Source of the DNA: Alistipes sp. CAG:435
GTDB lineage: Bacteria > Bacteroidota > Bacteroidia > Bacteroidales > UBA932
DNA length: 64,000 nt
Direction: 5' to 3'
NCBI GenBank assembly: GCA_000433355.1
Contig: FR893126.1
Coordinates: 1-64,000 of the forward strand
Positions 33,309 through 42,083 of the stretch are shown in pieces. The notes beneath the pieces were generated by a model. That model was not told the origin of the DNA. It saw nothing but the letters and a program-made list of their open reading frames with translations, and searched no databases. A program made the position numbers and the translations under genes. The first letter of the stretch is position 1. Each line of letters opens with the position of its first letter.

Positions 33309-34460
33309 ATGAAAACAGCAATTCAGTTCGGAGCGGGAAACATCGGCCGTGGATTTATCGGTGCCGTGCTTTCAAAATCAGGCTATCAGGTAGTGTTTGC
33401 GGATGTCAACAAGGAAATAGTTGACAGGATCAATGCGGACGGACAATATACCGTGCACATCAAGGATGTTGAGAGCGAGGATATCCTCATCTCTGGAGTC
33501 TCTGCCGTGGATTCGTCAACGGACGCCGTGGTGGAGAAGATCAAGGAGGCGGAGTTGATCACGACAGCCGTAGGTCTCAGGATCCTCCAGTTCATCGCTC
33601 CGGCTATCGCCAAGGGAATCATCGCCCGCAAGGATTCCGGAATAGAGGCTCCGCTCAACATCATCGCGTGCGAGAACGGGCTCATGGCGTCCTCACGTCT
33701 CAAGGAGGCTGTATATTCCCATCTGGACGAGGCCCAGAAGACTTGGTGCGTGGAGCACGTCGGTTTCCCGGACTGCTCGGTTGACCGCATCGTCCCTCCG
33801 GTTAGGAGCGAGAATCCTATCGATGTCGCCGTGGAGAGATTCTACGAATGGAATGTGGAAGAGAAGGCTTTCGTCGGTCCGGCTCCAAAGGTTGAGGGAA
33901 TGAATATGGCCGATAACCTTCTGGCCTACATCGAGAGGAAACTTTTCACTCTGAACACCGGTCATGCCATCACCGCATACCTCGGCAAGATGAAGGGCTG
34001 CACGACAATCACAGACAGCATCGCTGTTCCTGAGGTTTATGAGACCGTTCATGCCGCCATGCAGCAGAGCGGCGAGGCTCTCGTGAAGCAGTTTGGTTTC
34101 GATCATGATGCTCACTTCAAGTACATCGAGAAGATCATCGGACGTTTCCGCAACCCTTATCTTCAGGATGACGTGAACCGCGTGGGACGCGAACCTATGC
34201 GCAAGCTCTCCCCGGATGACAGACTTGTGAAGCCGGCCATGACCGCCAAGAGTTTCGGTCTTCCTTACGACAAGATTCTGCTCGGTGTCGGAGCCGCCTT
34301 GCATTTCGACAATCCAGAGGATCCGCAGAGCGTCCAGATGCTCGACCTGATCAAATCAAAGGGACTTGAGGCGGCGGTTTCCGAGATCACCGGAATCAAT
34401 GCCGGGGACCCGATGGTCGCTGAGATCGTCAATGCCTACAAGGAAGTGGAAAGAATATAA
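33309..34460 (+). CDS. mtlD: Mannitol-1-phosphate 5-dehydrogenase
   Basis: This NAD-dependent polyol dehydrogenase interconverts mannitol 1-phosphate and fructose 6-phosphate. The 383-residue length is normal. The nucleotide motif AIQFGAGNIGRGFIG opens the protein, and the family motifs NIIACENGL, HVGFPDCSVDRIVPP and LNTGHAITAYLG are present. No mannitol PTS genes are nearby, so the phosphorylated sugar alcohol must come from another route, possibly import by a GlpT/UhpT-type carrier such as the two encoded upstream. That link is inference. Confidence 0.94.
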   Translation: MKTAIQFGAGNIGRGFIGAVLSKSGYQVVFADVNKEIVDRINADGQYTVHIKDVESEDILISGVSAVDSSTDAVVEKIKEAELITTAVGLRILQFIAPAIAKGIIARKDSGIEAPLNIIACENGLMASSRLKEAVYSHLDEAQKTWCVEHVGFPDCSVDRIVPPVRSENPIDVAVERFYEWNVEEKAFVGPAPKVEGMNMADNLLAYIERKLFTLNTGHAITAYLGKMKGCTTITDSIAVPEVYETVHAAMQQSGEALVKQFGFDHDAHFKYIEKIIGRFRNPYLQDDVNRVGREPMRKLSPDDRLVKPAMTAKSFGLPYDKILLGVGAALHFDNPEDPQSVQMLDLIKSKGLEAAVSEITGINAGDPMVAEIVNAYKEVERI

Positions 34461-34492
34461 TCGGCTGCTTTTTGCGGGAATATTCAAATCAC

Positions 34493-35659
34493 ATGAAACG
34501 CATATTATCATTTTTGCTGCTGGTCGGCATCGCTGTGGCGTCAGGTGCACAGGTGAAGGTAAACTGCGGCCCTTATCTGCAGAATGTCACGGAGGACAGT
34601 TTCACGGTGGTCTGGACCACGAACGGGCCGGCTGTAGGTTGGATTGAACTGGCTCCGAACGACGGTACGAATTTCTACAATGTGGAGAGACCTAAATATT
34701 TCGACCTCAGAGGAATGGGCAGGAAGCCGATCGGTACGCTCCACAAAGTCACGGTCTCCGGCCTGAAGCCAGGCACCACATACAGGTACCGCGTGATGTG
34801 CCAGGGCGTTCTCTCGCAGGAGAACAGAGCCAGAATCCTCTACGACGAGGGTTACGGGCTGGATCTGAAGAAAAGGCCTACCAAAGTTACCACAAAGGCT
34901 CTTGAATATGACAAGGTCAAGTTCGCCGTGGTGAATGACATGCACGAGCATGATTCCGTGATGCAGGTACTTTTCAAGGACGCCAAGGACAAGTACGATT
35001 TCGTCTGCTTCAACGGCGACATGACCTCGGCTATCGACAGCGTGGCCGAGATCCGCATGCACTACATGAACACCGCGTCCAAACTTTTCGCTTCGGACAC
35101 TCCGCTCTACCTCTGCCGCGGCAACCATGAGTACAGAGGCAACGATGCCATCAAGTACCTTGACTACTACCAGACTTCAACAGGAAGGACGTACTACACG
35201 GCCTCTTACGGGAAGTTTTTCTTCCTGTTCCTCGACTCTGGAGAGGACAAGGTTGACAGTGACATCAGGAATCTGAACATCATGATCACCGAAGACTACC
35301 TGAAAGAGGAGGCCGAGTGGCTGAAAGGCGTTGTGGCGAGCGATGAATATAAGAACGCCGAGATGAGGATCGCGTTCTGCCATATTCCTCCGTCAGACAA
35401 GGGATGGCATGGCAATGTGATGGTCAGCAAATATTTTGTGCCGACGTTGAACGGTACAGGCCTGGACCTGATGTTGTGCGCTCATATTCATAAATACCGC
35501 TTCAACGATGCGAACACCATCGGAGCGGACTTCCCTGTGCTTTGCAACGCCAACAGGCAGCGCATCGACGCGGTGGTGGACAAGGACGGCATCCGTCTGG
35601 ACTTCTTCGATGAGACCGGCGCCAAGATCAAGAGCATGAAATTCGACAAGAAAAAATAA
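34493..35659 (+). CDS. Secreted metallophosphoesterase with N-terminal Fn3-like domain
   Basis: A 388-residue calcineurin-like phosphoesterase. The ATG at 34493 gives a signal peptide (MKRILSFLLLVGIAVASGAQ); an upstream TTG frame is not needed. Residues 25-120 form a purple-acid-phosphatase-type beta domain (GPYLQNVTEDSFTVVWTTNG, YRYRVM). The metal ligands follow in VNDMHEHD, CFNGDMTS, CRGNHEYRG, FCHIPP and the terminal CAHIHKYRF, the last being a variant of GHxH. It probably acts in the periplasm on phosphate esters. It lies between mtlD and the SGNH hydrolase with 18-32 bp spacing. Confidence 0.9.
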   Translation: MKRILSFLLLVGIAVASGAQVKVNCGPYLQNVTEDSFTVVWTTNGPAVGWIELAPNDGTNFYNVERPKYFDLRGMGRKPIGTLHKVTVSGLKPGTTYRYRVMCQGVLSQENRARILYDEGYGLDLKKRPTKVTTKALEYDKVKFAVVNDMHEHDSVMQVLFKDAKDKYDFVCFNGDMTSAIDSVAEIRMHYMNTASKLFASDTPLYLCRGNHEYRGNDAIKYLDYYQTSTGRTYYTASYGKFFFLFLDSGEDKVDSDIRNLNIMITEDYLKEEAEWLKGVVASDEYKNAEMRIAFCHIPPSDKGWHGNVMVSKYFVPTLNGTGLDLMLCAHIHKYRFNDANTIGADFPVLCNANRQRIDAVVDKDGIRLDFFDETGAKIKSMKFDKKK

Positions 35660-35677
35660 GTTTTATATTTTGAATAT

Positions 35678-36769
35678 ATGAATAGGATTACATTAGCGTT
35701 GGCGTTGTCTCTGACTGTTCTGACCGCCTCGGCGCAAAACAAAAAGGTGGACTATACGTTCACGGAGGCCTCTGACCTCACAATGGTTGGCAAACTCATG
35801 CCGGACACACCTAACCCTTACCATAGGGTTGACACGGTGAAATTCAAAGGTTTCACAAAAAGCGAGAACAGACAGGTAAGGATGTCCGCCGGTCTTGCGG
35901 TGGCTTTCAGGACCGACTCGAAAATCATCACAATCAAGACAAAATATGAGGATCGGAGTTTTCCTGTGAACACCGGTGGACTGTCTGCCCGTGGTTATGA
36001 TTTGTATATCAGGAACAACGGGGAATGGCTTTGGGCCGCATCCGCGGTGGCAAAGGACAACAAGCCTGACGAGAATGTCACTCTGATCAAGGACATGGAT
36101 GGGACGATGCATGAGTGCCTTCTTTACCTGCCTGTATTCAGTGAGGAGTCTTCCATAAAGATCGGTACGGAGAAAAACGCCAGCATCGAGGCCATCGACA
36201 ATCCGTTCAGACATAGAATCGGAATATTCGGTTCAAGTTTCACGCACGGAACCAGCACTTCCAGGGCGGGTATGTCCTACCCGGACCAGTTGAGCCGTAT
36301 GACAGGACTCCAGTTCCTCAGTCTTGGATGCGCCGGCAACAGCAAGTTGCAGACTTACTTTGCTGATGTGCTCTGTGCGGCTGACGTGGACGCATTGGTG
36401 TTCGACGGGTTCTCAAACCCTGAGGCTCCGATGATCAAGGAAAGGCTCTTCCCGTTCATTGAGAAACTGCAGAAGGCTCATCCTGGCGTTCCGCTCATCT
36501 TCCAGCGCACAATCTACCGTGAGTACCGCAACTACAACACTGACAGAGACAGGAACGAAAGCGCCAAGATAGCGATGGCTGACAGCCTTATGAATATCGC
36601 CGTCAAGAAGTACAAGGATGTCTATTATGTGAAGACAACCTGTGCCACGTCAAAGGATCACGAGGCAACGGTCGATGGGGTCCACCCTTCTGACTACGGT
36701 TACACCCTTTGGGCAAGATCCATTGAAAAGCCGATCAAGAAAATCCTCAGGAAATACGGAATCAAATAG
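35678..36769 (+). CDS. Secreted SGNH/GDSL hydrolase
   Basis: A 363-residue esterase-type protein with a signal peptide (MNRITLALALSLTVLTASAQ). An N-terminal beta-sandwich of about 170 residues precedes the SGNH domain, as in SGNH_hydro_2/3 proteins. The nucleophile serine is in IGIFGSSFTHGTST, block II glycine in SLGCAGNSKLQ and the Asp/His pair in DGVHPSDYGY. Such enzymes remove acyl groups from carbohydrates, but the substrate here is unknown. It closes the mtlD group; a bidirectional terminator follows. Confidence 0.88.
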   Translation: MNRITLALALSLTVLTASAQNKKVDYTFTEASDLTMVGKLMPDTPNPYHRVDTVKFKGFTKSENRQVRMSAGLAVAFRTDSKIITIKTKYEDRSFPVNTGGLSARGYDLYIRNNGEWLWAASAVAKDNKPDENVTLIKDMDGTMHECLLYLPVFSEESSIKIGTEKNASIEAIDNPFRHRIGIFGSSFTHGTSTSRAGMSYPDQLSRMTGLQFLSLGCAGNSKLQTYFADVLCAADVDALVFDGFSNPEAPMIKERLFPFIEKLQKAHPGVPLIFQRTIYREYRNYNTDRDRNESAKIAMADSLMNIAVKKYKDVYYVKTTCATSKDHEATVDGVHPSDYGYTLWARSIEKPIKKILRKYGIK

Positions 36770-36795
36770 CCGTGACCTGAAATTGAACAAGGGAT

Positions 36796-36842
36796 AAAAA
36801 AAGACCGGGCGGCTTTGCGGAGCCGTCCGGTTGTCTTTTTGA
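36796..36842. terminator. Bidirectional terminator between the SGNH hydrolase and efp
   Basis: CCGGGCGGCT (36805-36814) pairs with AGCCGTCCGG (36821-36830), with one G-U wobble. A run of seven As precedes it and TTGTCTTTTTG follows, so it can serve both convergent genes. Confidence 0.8.
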
Positions 36843-36857
36843 TTATGAGAAGATCGC

Positions 36858-37424
36858 TTACACTCTCTGGCCGTAGGAACGGTCGGTGGTGTTGACGGTG
36901 ATCTTGTCGCCCTGGTTGATGAAGAGCGGAACCATAATCTTGGCGCCGGTCTCAAGGGTGCACTCCTTCAAAGCGCTGGTGGAGGCGGTGTTGCCCTTCA
37001 CGGCAGGCTCTGTGTAGGTCACCTCAAGGGTAACGTATGTAGGGAGCTCGCAGGTGAGGCACTTCTCCTCAGGCTCGACGACGAACATCATCTCGACGTG
37101 CTGGCCTTCCTTCATCAGGTCGGAGTTCTCAACTACGTCGTGAGGCAGGTGGATCTGCTCGTAGGTCTCCTCGTGCATGAAGTTGAATCCGTCCTCGTCA
37201 GAGTAAAGGAACTGGTAAGGACGTCTCTCGACGTTGATGACATCGATCTTCATACCCGCGGTGAAGGTGTTCTCAAGGATCCTTCCGTTCTCAAGGTTAC
37301 GAAGCTTTGTCTTTACGAATGCCGGACCCTTTCCTGGCTTAACGTGCTGGAAATAGACTACCTGGCAAGGCTTGCCGTTGTAGCTGATATAAAGGCCGTT
37401 CTTAAAATCTGCTGTTGTTGCCAT
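36858..37424 (-). CDS. efp: Elongation factor P
   Basis: EF-P relieves ribosome stalling at polyproline stretches. The 188-residue protein has the usual three beta domains. The tip residue is K32 in HVKPGKGPAF, so a lysine-type modification system (EpmA-like) or an unmodified lysine is expected instead of arginine rhamnosylation. The C-terminal GDKITVNTTDRSYGQRV is typical. Neither epmA nor epmB is in the window. It is transcribed towards the shared terminator at 36796-36842. Confidence 0.96.
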   Translation of the reverse strand: MATTADFKNGLYISYNGKPCQVVYFQHVKPGKGPAFVKTKLRNLENGRILENTFTAGMKIDVINVERRPYQFLYSDEDGFNFMHEETYEQIHLPHDVVENSDLMKEGQHVEMMFVVEPEEKCLTCELPTYVTLEVTYTEPAVKGNTASTSALKECTLETGAKIMVPLFINQGDKITVNTTDRSYGQRV

Positions 37425-37488
37425 AAAAATATGTAATGAATTTAGATTTCAAAAGATTGATGCGCAATCATTTCGACCGCAAAGTTAA

Positions 37489-38391
37489 CTATTTGCGGAT
37501 ATTCTTGCAAAAAATTCTTTCAGCGACCTGTTCCAGAAGCCATCCCGGCGTTGATGTCGCGCCGCAGACTCCTACCTTGTCTCCGTCCGAGAACCATTCC
37601 GGTTCCAATTCCGAAGGATCGGAAATATGATAGGTTCGCTGATTCCTGGACTTGCAAAGATCGAAAAGCACCTTTCCGTTGGAACTGGAAACCCCTGACA
37701 CAAAGACGATGACATCGTGTCGAAGAGCGAAGTCGGCCAGTTCCTCGTGTCGTGACGCCACCTGTGAGCAGATCGTGTTGTGAACCTGAAGACTTGCACC
37801 CGGACATGACTCCAGCACCTTGCAGATCTCGGAATATTCCACCGGACTCTTTGTTGTCTGAGAGAATATCTCCAACGGCTTGTCAGTCCGGATAGAACCG
37901 TCCTCAAGGGCGGAAAGCAGCATCGGCATATTCTCAATCACCACCGCGTCGCCGCTGACTTGCCCAAGCAGACCAAGCACCTCGGCGTGCCCGATTTTCC
38001 CGAATATGACGATCTGTCCTCCGGCGGGCTTGACCCTCTCGTAGGCCTCCCTGATGCTCTTTTGCAGTTTCAGCACAACCGGACAGGTGCAGTCTATGAC
38101 CGTCAAACCAAGTTTTTGAGCCAATGAATATGTCTGCGGCGGCTCGCCGTGCGCCCTTATGAGAAGCGTCTCCGAAGAAGGATCGGGAATATTCATAAGT
38201 CCGTCTTTGTCGACTGTGATCAGTCCTTTCTCTCCGAGCCTCCGGAGTTCCGCCTCGTTGTGGACAATGTCCCCGAGGGAGTATAGTATCCTGCCGGGAG
38301 ACTCCTCAAGGAACTTCTCGGCTCGGCCGATCGCCCTGATCACTCCTCCGCAGAAGCCGGAATGCTTCTCGATCTCAACCTGAATAGCCAT
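37489..38391 (-). CDS. ispH: 4-hydroxy-3-methylbut-2-enyl diphosphate reductase
   Basis: IspH is the last enzyme of the MEP isoprenoid pathway, an iron-sulfur protein that makes IPP and DMAPP. The 300-residue chain holds the three cluster cysteines in SGFCGGV (C14), IDCTCPVV and NTICSQV. It also has the substrate motifs HNEAELRRLGEKG, RAHGEPP, IGKIGHAEV-like GKIGHAEVLG, SQTT and SGVSSSNGKVLFDLC. It lies 6 bp after cmk in the same direction, a neighbourhood often seen in Bacteroidetes. Confidence 0.95.
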   Translation of the reverse strand: MAIQVEIEKHSGFCGGVIRAIGRAEKFLEESPGRILYSLGDIVHNEAELRRLGEKGLITVDKDGLMNIPDPSSETLLIRAHGEPPQTYSLAQKLGLTVIDCTCPVVLKLQKSIREAYERVKPAGGQIVIFGKIGHAEVLGLLGQVSGDAVVIENMPMLLSALEDGSIRTDKPLEIFSQTTKSPVEYSEICKVLESCPGASLQVHNTICSQVASRHEELADFALRHDVIVFVSGVSSSNGKVLFDLCKSRNQRTYHISDPSELEPEWFSDGDKVGVCGATSTPGWLLEQVAERIFCKNIRK

Positions 38392-38397
38392 GACCCT

Positions 38398-39084
38398 CTA
38401 TTCAAGGATTCCGAAACGGCCTTGCGCAAGTCCTTGGAACCAAACCAGTTCCTCGTGCAGGTTCATGTCCGAATTGTCCAGCACGAAAGCGTCGGCGGCC
38501 CTGGAAAGAGGGGAAACCTCACGATGGGAGTCGATATAGTCCCTCTCCCGAAGGTTTTTCATCACGTCCTCCAGTTTCGGGTCCTGTCCCTTGGCCTTCA
38601 TCTCGTCGAAACGCCTTTGTGCCCTGACCTCATCGCTGGCTGTCATGAATATCTTGACCTCGGCGTCCGGGAACACCGTCGTGCCGATGTCCCTGCCGTC
38701 CATCACGATTCTTTTCCTCTGTCCGAAAGCGTGCAGACGCTCATCGACATATTCCCTGACAAACGGGATCGCCGAGATCGGACTGACGTGGCCGGACACC
38801 TCCAGCGTGCGGATCTCCTTTTCTATGCATCTGTCTCCGATGAATGTTCCCTCGGCCTTGAAATCCAGCCCCAAATCCGGTAGTGCAGCCTTGAGGGCGG
38901 CTTCGTCAATGGCTCCGTCCTTCCCGATGAACCCTTTCTCAAGGGCGTACAAGGTAACTCCGCGGTAGAGAGCCCCGGAGTCCAGATAAAGGAATCCGAA
39001 GTGTTCCGCTATCAGTCTGGCAAGCGTGCTCTTGCCTGTCGATGAGTAGCCGTCGATGGCTATGATGATGTCAGGTAATTTCAT
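38398..39084 (-). CDS. cmk: Cytidylate kinase
   Basis: Cmk phosphorylates CMP and dCMP with ATP. The 228-residue protein has the P-loop IAIDGYSSTGKST at the N-terminus, YLDSGALYRGVTLYAL, the NMP-binding insert with SGHVSPISAIPFVRE, and MDGRDIGTTVFPDA with the substrate arginine. The lid region SDEVRAQRRFDE follows. It is the first gene of a cmk-ispH pair. A TAATTTTG element ends only 5 bases before the ATG (39089-39096 on the minus strand), suggesting a leaderless transcript. Confidence 0.95.
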   Translation of the reverse strand: MKLPDIIIAIDGYSSTGKSTLARLIAEHFGFLYLDSGALYRGVTLYALEKGFIGKDGAIDEAALKAALPDLGLDFKAEGTFIGDRCIEKEIRTLEVSGHVSPISAIPFVREYVDERLHAFGQRKRIVMDGRDIGTTVFPDAEVKIFMTASDEVRAQRRFDEMKAKGQDPKLEDVMKNLRERDYIDSHREVSPLSRAADAFVLDNSDMNLHEELVWFQGLAQGRFGILE

Positions 39085-39088
39085 ACGG

Positions 39089-39096
39089 CAAAATTA
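39089..39096 (-). promoter_or_regulatory. Candidate -7 element of cmk, implying a leaderless mRNA
   Basis: On the minus strand TAATTTTG matches TAnnTTTG. The usual spacing of about 7 bases puts the transcript start at or next to the A of the cmk ATG. No clear -33 TTG is seen. Confidence 0.4.
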
Positions 39097-39271
39097 TCAA
39101 TTTTTATCTAAAGAATAAAGTTATCCTTTTCATTTCCCAAAGAAAGAAATTTGTCCGATATTTGTATTACGGAATATCATTCCAGAACAAGTAATATTAC
39201 CGTTATCCGGAGGAGTGGGTTCCGCGGAAACGGGATGTGCGATTTATAGGTAAGAACAAAGACGAATTTCT

Positions 39272-40429
39272 ATGAAGATATTGATTGTTGATGACGAGAG
39301 GTCAATCAGGAATTCCCTTAAGGAGATTCTGAGTGACGAGGGCTACGATGTGGATGTGGCCGAGGACGGCGCGACCGCCCTTGCGATGGTGGACAAGGAA
39401 AGATACAATGTGATTTTCTGTGACATCAAGATGCCGGGAATGGACGGAACCGAGGTTCTGCACAAGATGGTCGCCGAGGGCATAGATTCGGCGATCGTGA
39501 TGATCTCCGGCCATGGAGACATCGACACAGCCGTGGAATGCATCAAGAAAGGCGCTTTCGACTTCATCCAGAAGCCTCTGGATCTGAACCGGATCCTGAT
39601 CACCATCAAGAACGCCTCCGAGAAGGCTACGATAATCTCCGAGAACAAGACTCTGAAAAAGAAGGTTTACGGCCAACGGATGATAGGGGAGTCAGAGCCT
39701 ATCCGGCATGAGCGCGACATCATTGCGAAGGTCGCCCCGACTGACGCCCGTGTGCTGATCGTCGGCCCCAACGGTTCGGGCAAGGAGCTGGTTGCGCGGA
39801 GTCTCCACGAGCAGAGTGCCAGAAGCGCGATGCCGTACATCGAGGTGAACTGTGCGGCCATCCCGTCGGAACTGATTGAAAGTGAGTTGTTCGGCCATGA
39901 AAAGGGCGCTTTCACCTCGGCCATCAAACAGCACAAAGGAAAATTTGAGCAGGCTGACGGCGGGACTCTTTTCCTGGACGAGATCGGGGACATGAGCCTT
40001 GCCGCTCAGGCCAAGGTGCTGCGTGTGCTGCAGGAGCGCAAGCTCTCCAGGGTCGGCAGTGACAAGGACATAACTGTTGACGTGAGGGTGGTGGCGGCCA
40101 CGAACAAGAATCTTCAGGATGAGATAGCCAAGGGCAATTTCAGGGAAGACCTGTACCACCGCCTGAGCGTCATCGTCATCAAGGTGCCGTCGCTGGACGA
40201 AAGGAAAGATGACATCCCTCTGCTTATTGACTATTTTGTAAATCAGATCAGCACGGAGTCCGGGATGCCGGTGAAAACATTTTCTCCCGAAGCGGTCAGG
40301 CTGCTCCAGGAGAAATCATGGACTGGTAACATCAGGGAACTCCGCAATGTCGTGGAGCGTCTGATGATCCTTGGCGGCAATCCCGTCACCGGCCAGGATG
40401 TCAAAGACTACGTCAGTCCGATTCAATAG
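39272..40429 (+). CDS. Sigma-54-dependent response regulator without a DNA-binding domain
   Basis: A 385-residue NtrC-family protein. Residues 1-120 are a receiver domain with acidic pocket DDE and phospho-acceptor D51 in VIFCDIKMPGMDG. An AAA+ domain follows, with Walker A region IVGPNGSGKELVARSLHEQS, a GAFTSA variant of the sigma-54 contact loop GAFTGA, Walker B LFLDEIGDMS and the arginine finger region REDLYHRLSVI. The protein ends about 30 residues after the helical subdomain (VSPIQ), so the Fis-type helix-turn-helix is missing. It may activate without specific DNA binding. No partner kinase gene is adjacent. Confidence 0.9.
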   Translation: MKILIVDDERSIRNSLKEILSDEGYDVDVAEDGATALAMVDKERYNVIFCDIKMPGMDGTEVLHKMVAEGIDSAIVMISGHGDIDTAVECIKKGAFDFIQKPLDLNRILITIKNASEKATIISENKTLKKKVYGQRMIGESEPIRHERDIIAKVAPTDARVLIVGPNGSGKELVARSLHEQSARSAMPYIEVNCAAIPSELIESELFGHEKGAFTSAIKQHKGKFEQADGGTLFLDEIGDMSLAAQAKVLRVLQERKLSRVGSDKDITVDVRVVAATNKNLQDEIAKGNFREDLYHRLSVIVIKVPSLDERKDDIPLLIDYFVNQISTESGMPVKTFSPEAVRLLQEKSWTGNIRELRNVVERLMILGGNPVTGQDVKDYVSPIQ

Positions 40430-40435
40430 CCTTTT
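40415..40435. repeat. Left 21-bp direct repeat flanking the C10 protease insert
   Basis: These 21 bases, beginning AGTCCGATTCAATAGC and ending CCTTTT, are identical to 42855-42875. This copy contains the last codons and stop of the sigma-54 activator. See the right copy. Confidence 0.85.
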
Positions 40436-40745
40436 TCAGGCAGTGCATAATCTTGTGTATGAGTGTCTCATCTGCCGCCGAGGTCGCTGAGCCTGTTGTC
40501 ACTGTACCTGTGTCTCCATAGATTCCCGTGGTGGATAAGTGATTGATTACCAGTGCGATAATCTACTATATTCCCCGCCCTAACCCCCGGAAGTATGGTA
40601 GATTATTTTATTGATAATCAGGTGTTTTACCACCACGGTAAATTCTCGCACATCGTAAAAGTAGTTCTCTCTGAAACTTTTCTTATTGGTATTGCTATTT
40701 TAAAACGTTTGACTATATTTGTCCTTGTTCAAACGATGTTGTTTT
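40430..40745. other. Gap before the C10 protease gene
   Basis: This 316-bp stretch contains one copy of the dispersed repeat (40482-40502, GGTCGCTGAGCCTGTTGTC) and a consensus promoter at 40692-40721. AT content rises sharply from about 40600. Short open frames here have no recognisable content. Confidence 0.6.
40692..40721 (+). promoter_or_regulatory. Promoter of the C10 protease gene
   Basis: TTG at 40692-40694, 19 bases, then TATATTTG at 40714-40721 is an exact match to the Bacteroidetes consensus. It predicts a start near 40728 and supports the ATG at 40746; a frame opening at 40719 would start inside the promoter. Confidence 0.75.
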
Positions 40746-42083
40746 ATGAGAAGATTATTACTTGGTTTAACTCTTTTATCTTTTATTCTATTAGGGTGCG
40801 AAGGTGTCAATGATAGTGTTGATCAACCGCATAATCCTGAGGAAATTTGTGACTCTCATTATGTTATTCCTGTTGCTGAGGCCATAGATAATCTAAAGAC
40901 TTTTTTAGAGTCTATAGGCGAACCAACGACAAGATGTTCTGGTTTGGATTTTGATAATGTAATATCAATACCACATAGAGGAATTTCCACAAGAAGTGCT
41001 AACGAAGAAACACCTTTGCTGTATGCGTTAAACTTTCCTGATGATGGTGGTTATGCTATTCTTGCAGCTGATAGAAGAATAGATGATGAAGTCTTGGCAG
41101 TAACGGAAAAGGGAGTTATCACGTGTGATAATTTTGAACCATACTGCTCATACGAGCCAAGCGATGATGATGACATTTTCGAAAACCAATATAATGAGAT
41201 GAGTTCCGCAGGATATGTTGGGACATATTCTGAAGAGAACTTTGTTGCTGGTTTATGTTATTCTTACGCATCTTACGCATCGATTGACACAACTTTTGTG
41301 GATATGCCATTCCCAGAACCTGATAGTGTTGATTATAATAGATGGATAGTGTCTAAAAATGTCGATTGTAAATTGGAAACGATATGGAATCAAGGAAGTC
41401 CTTTTAATGATTTGTGCCCAAAGGTTGGATGGTTTAAGCGAGAAAAGGCTCCTGCTGGATGTGTACCGATTGCTGTGGGACAGATTGTGGCCTATCACGA
41501 ATACCCAAATTTGATATGCAATGGAGTTAAAATAGATTATTCTTTGCTTAAAGCGGTTCGTAATATTCATGATGTGGATAATTCAGAGGACTCTCTGGGT
41601 ATAGCTAAGAATTTCATTCGCTTTTTGTCTTCAAGAAATGCATGTGACGTGTATTATGGGAAAATCTTTGGGATTTCATTTGGATTTGCATTGCCGTCTA
41701 AGGCTAAAAGTACTTTTGACTTGTTGGGCTATAATAACGTTAATCTTAAATGGGGCTACAATGAAAATACTGTGATGAAATCATTGGATAGTGGCTGCCC
41801 TGTTTTTATGTCTGCCGTGGCAGGGATAGTGGATGGGCACGCTTGGGTTATAGATGGATATAAAATTAGAAATTACACTTCGCCAGAAGGCAGAATTGAT
41901 AAAACGCAGAATATTGTCCATTGTAATTGGGGGTGGCTTGGGAATAGTAATGGTTATTTTGTGTCTGGAATTTTTAAGACTAATGAAGGCGTAAGCTATG
42001 ATTATTCAGGTACTCCTCAAAATGAGAAATATTGGTATCTATTTAACACAATTACTTATGATAAACCCGTTAAGACTGATTAG
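40746..42083 (+). CDS. C10 (streptopain-type) cysteine protease, lipoprotein
   Basis: A 445-residue secreted cysteine protease related to SpeB, Bfp and PrtT. A lipoprotein signal with lipobox ILLGC (MRRLLLGLTLLSFILLGCEG) is followed by a propeptide of roughly 180 residues with the inhibitory-domain look (YALNFPDDGGYAILAADRRI). The protease domain has the catalytic cysteine in APAGCVPIAVGQIVAYHEYP and histidine in DGHAWVIDGY, then HCNWGWLGNSNGYF. Codon use is much more AT-rich than in neighbouring genes, which suggests transfer. It overlaps the next lipoprotein gene by 26 bp, and 21-bp direct repeats flank the pair. Confidence 0.88.
   Translation: MRRLLLGLTLLSFILLGCEGVNDSVDQPHNPEEICDSHYVIPVAEAIDNLKTFLESIGEPTTRCSGLDFDNVISIPHRGISTRSANEETPLLYALNFPDDGGYAILAADRRIDDEVLAVTEKGVITCDNFEPYCSYEPSDDDDIFENQYNEMSSAGYVGTYSEENFVAGLCYSYASYASIDTTFVDMPFPEPDSVDYNRWIVSKNVDCKLETIWNQGSPFNDLCPKVGWFKREKAPAGCVPIAVGQIVAYHEYPNLICNGVKIDYSLLKAVRNIHDVDNSEDSLGIAKNFIRFLSSRNACDVYYGKIFGISFGFALPSKAKSTFDLLGYNNVNLKWGYNENTVMKSLDSGCPVFMSAVAGIVDGHAWVIDGYKIRNYTSPEGRIDKTQNIVHCNWGWLGNSNGYFVSGIFKTNEGVSYDYSGTPQNEKYWYLFNTITYDKPVKTD

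Noticed and set aside
40595..40813. 72-codon frame before the C10 protease
   Set aside because: It covers the consensus promoter and the start of the protease gene in another frame, and lacks any recognisable motif.
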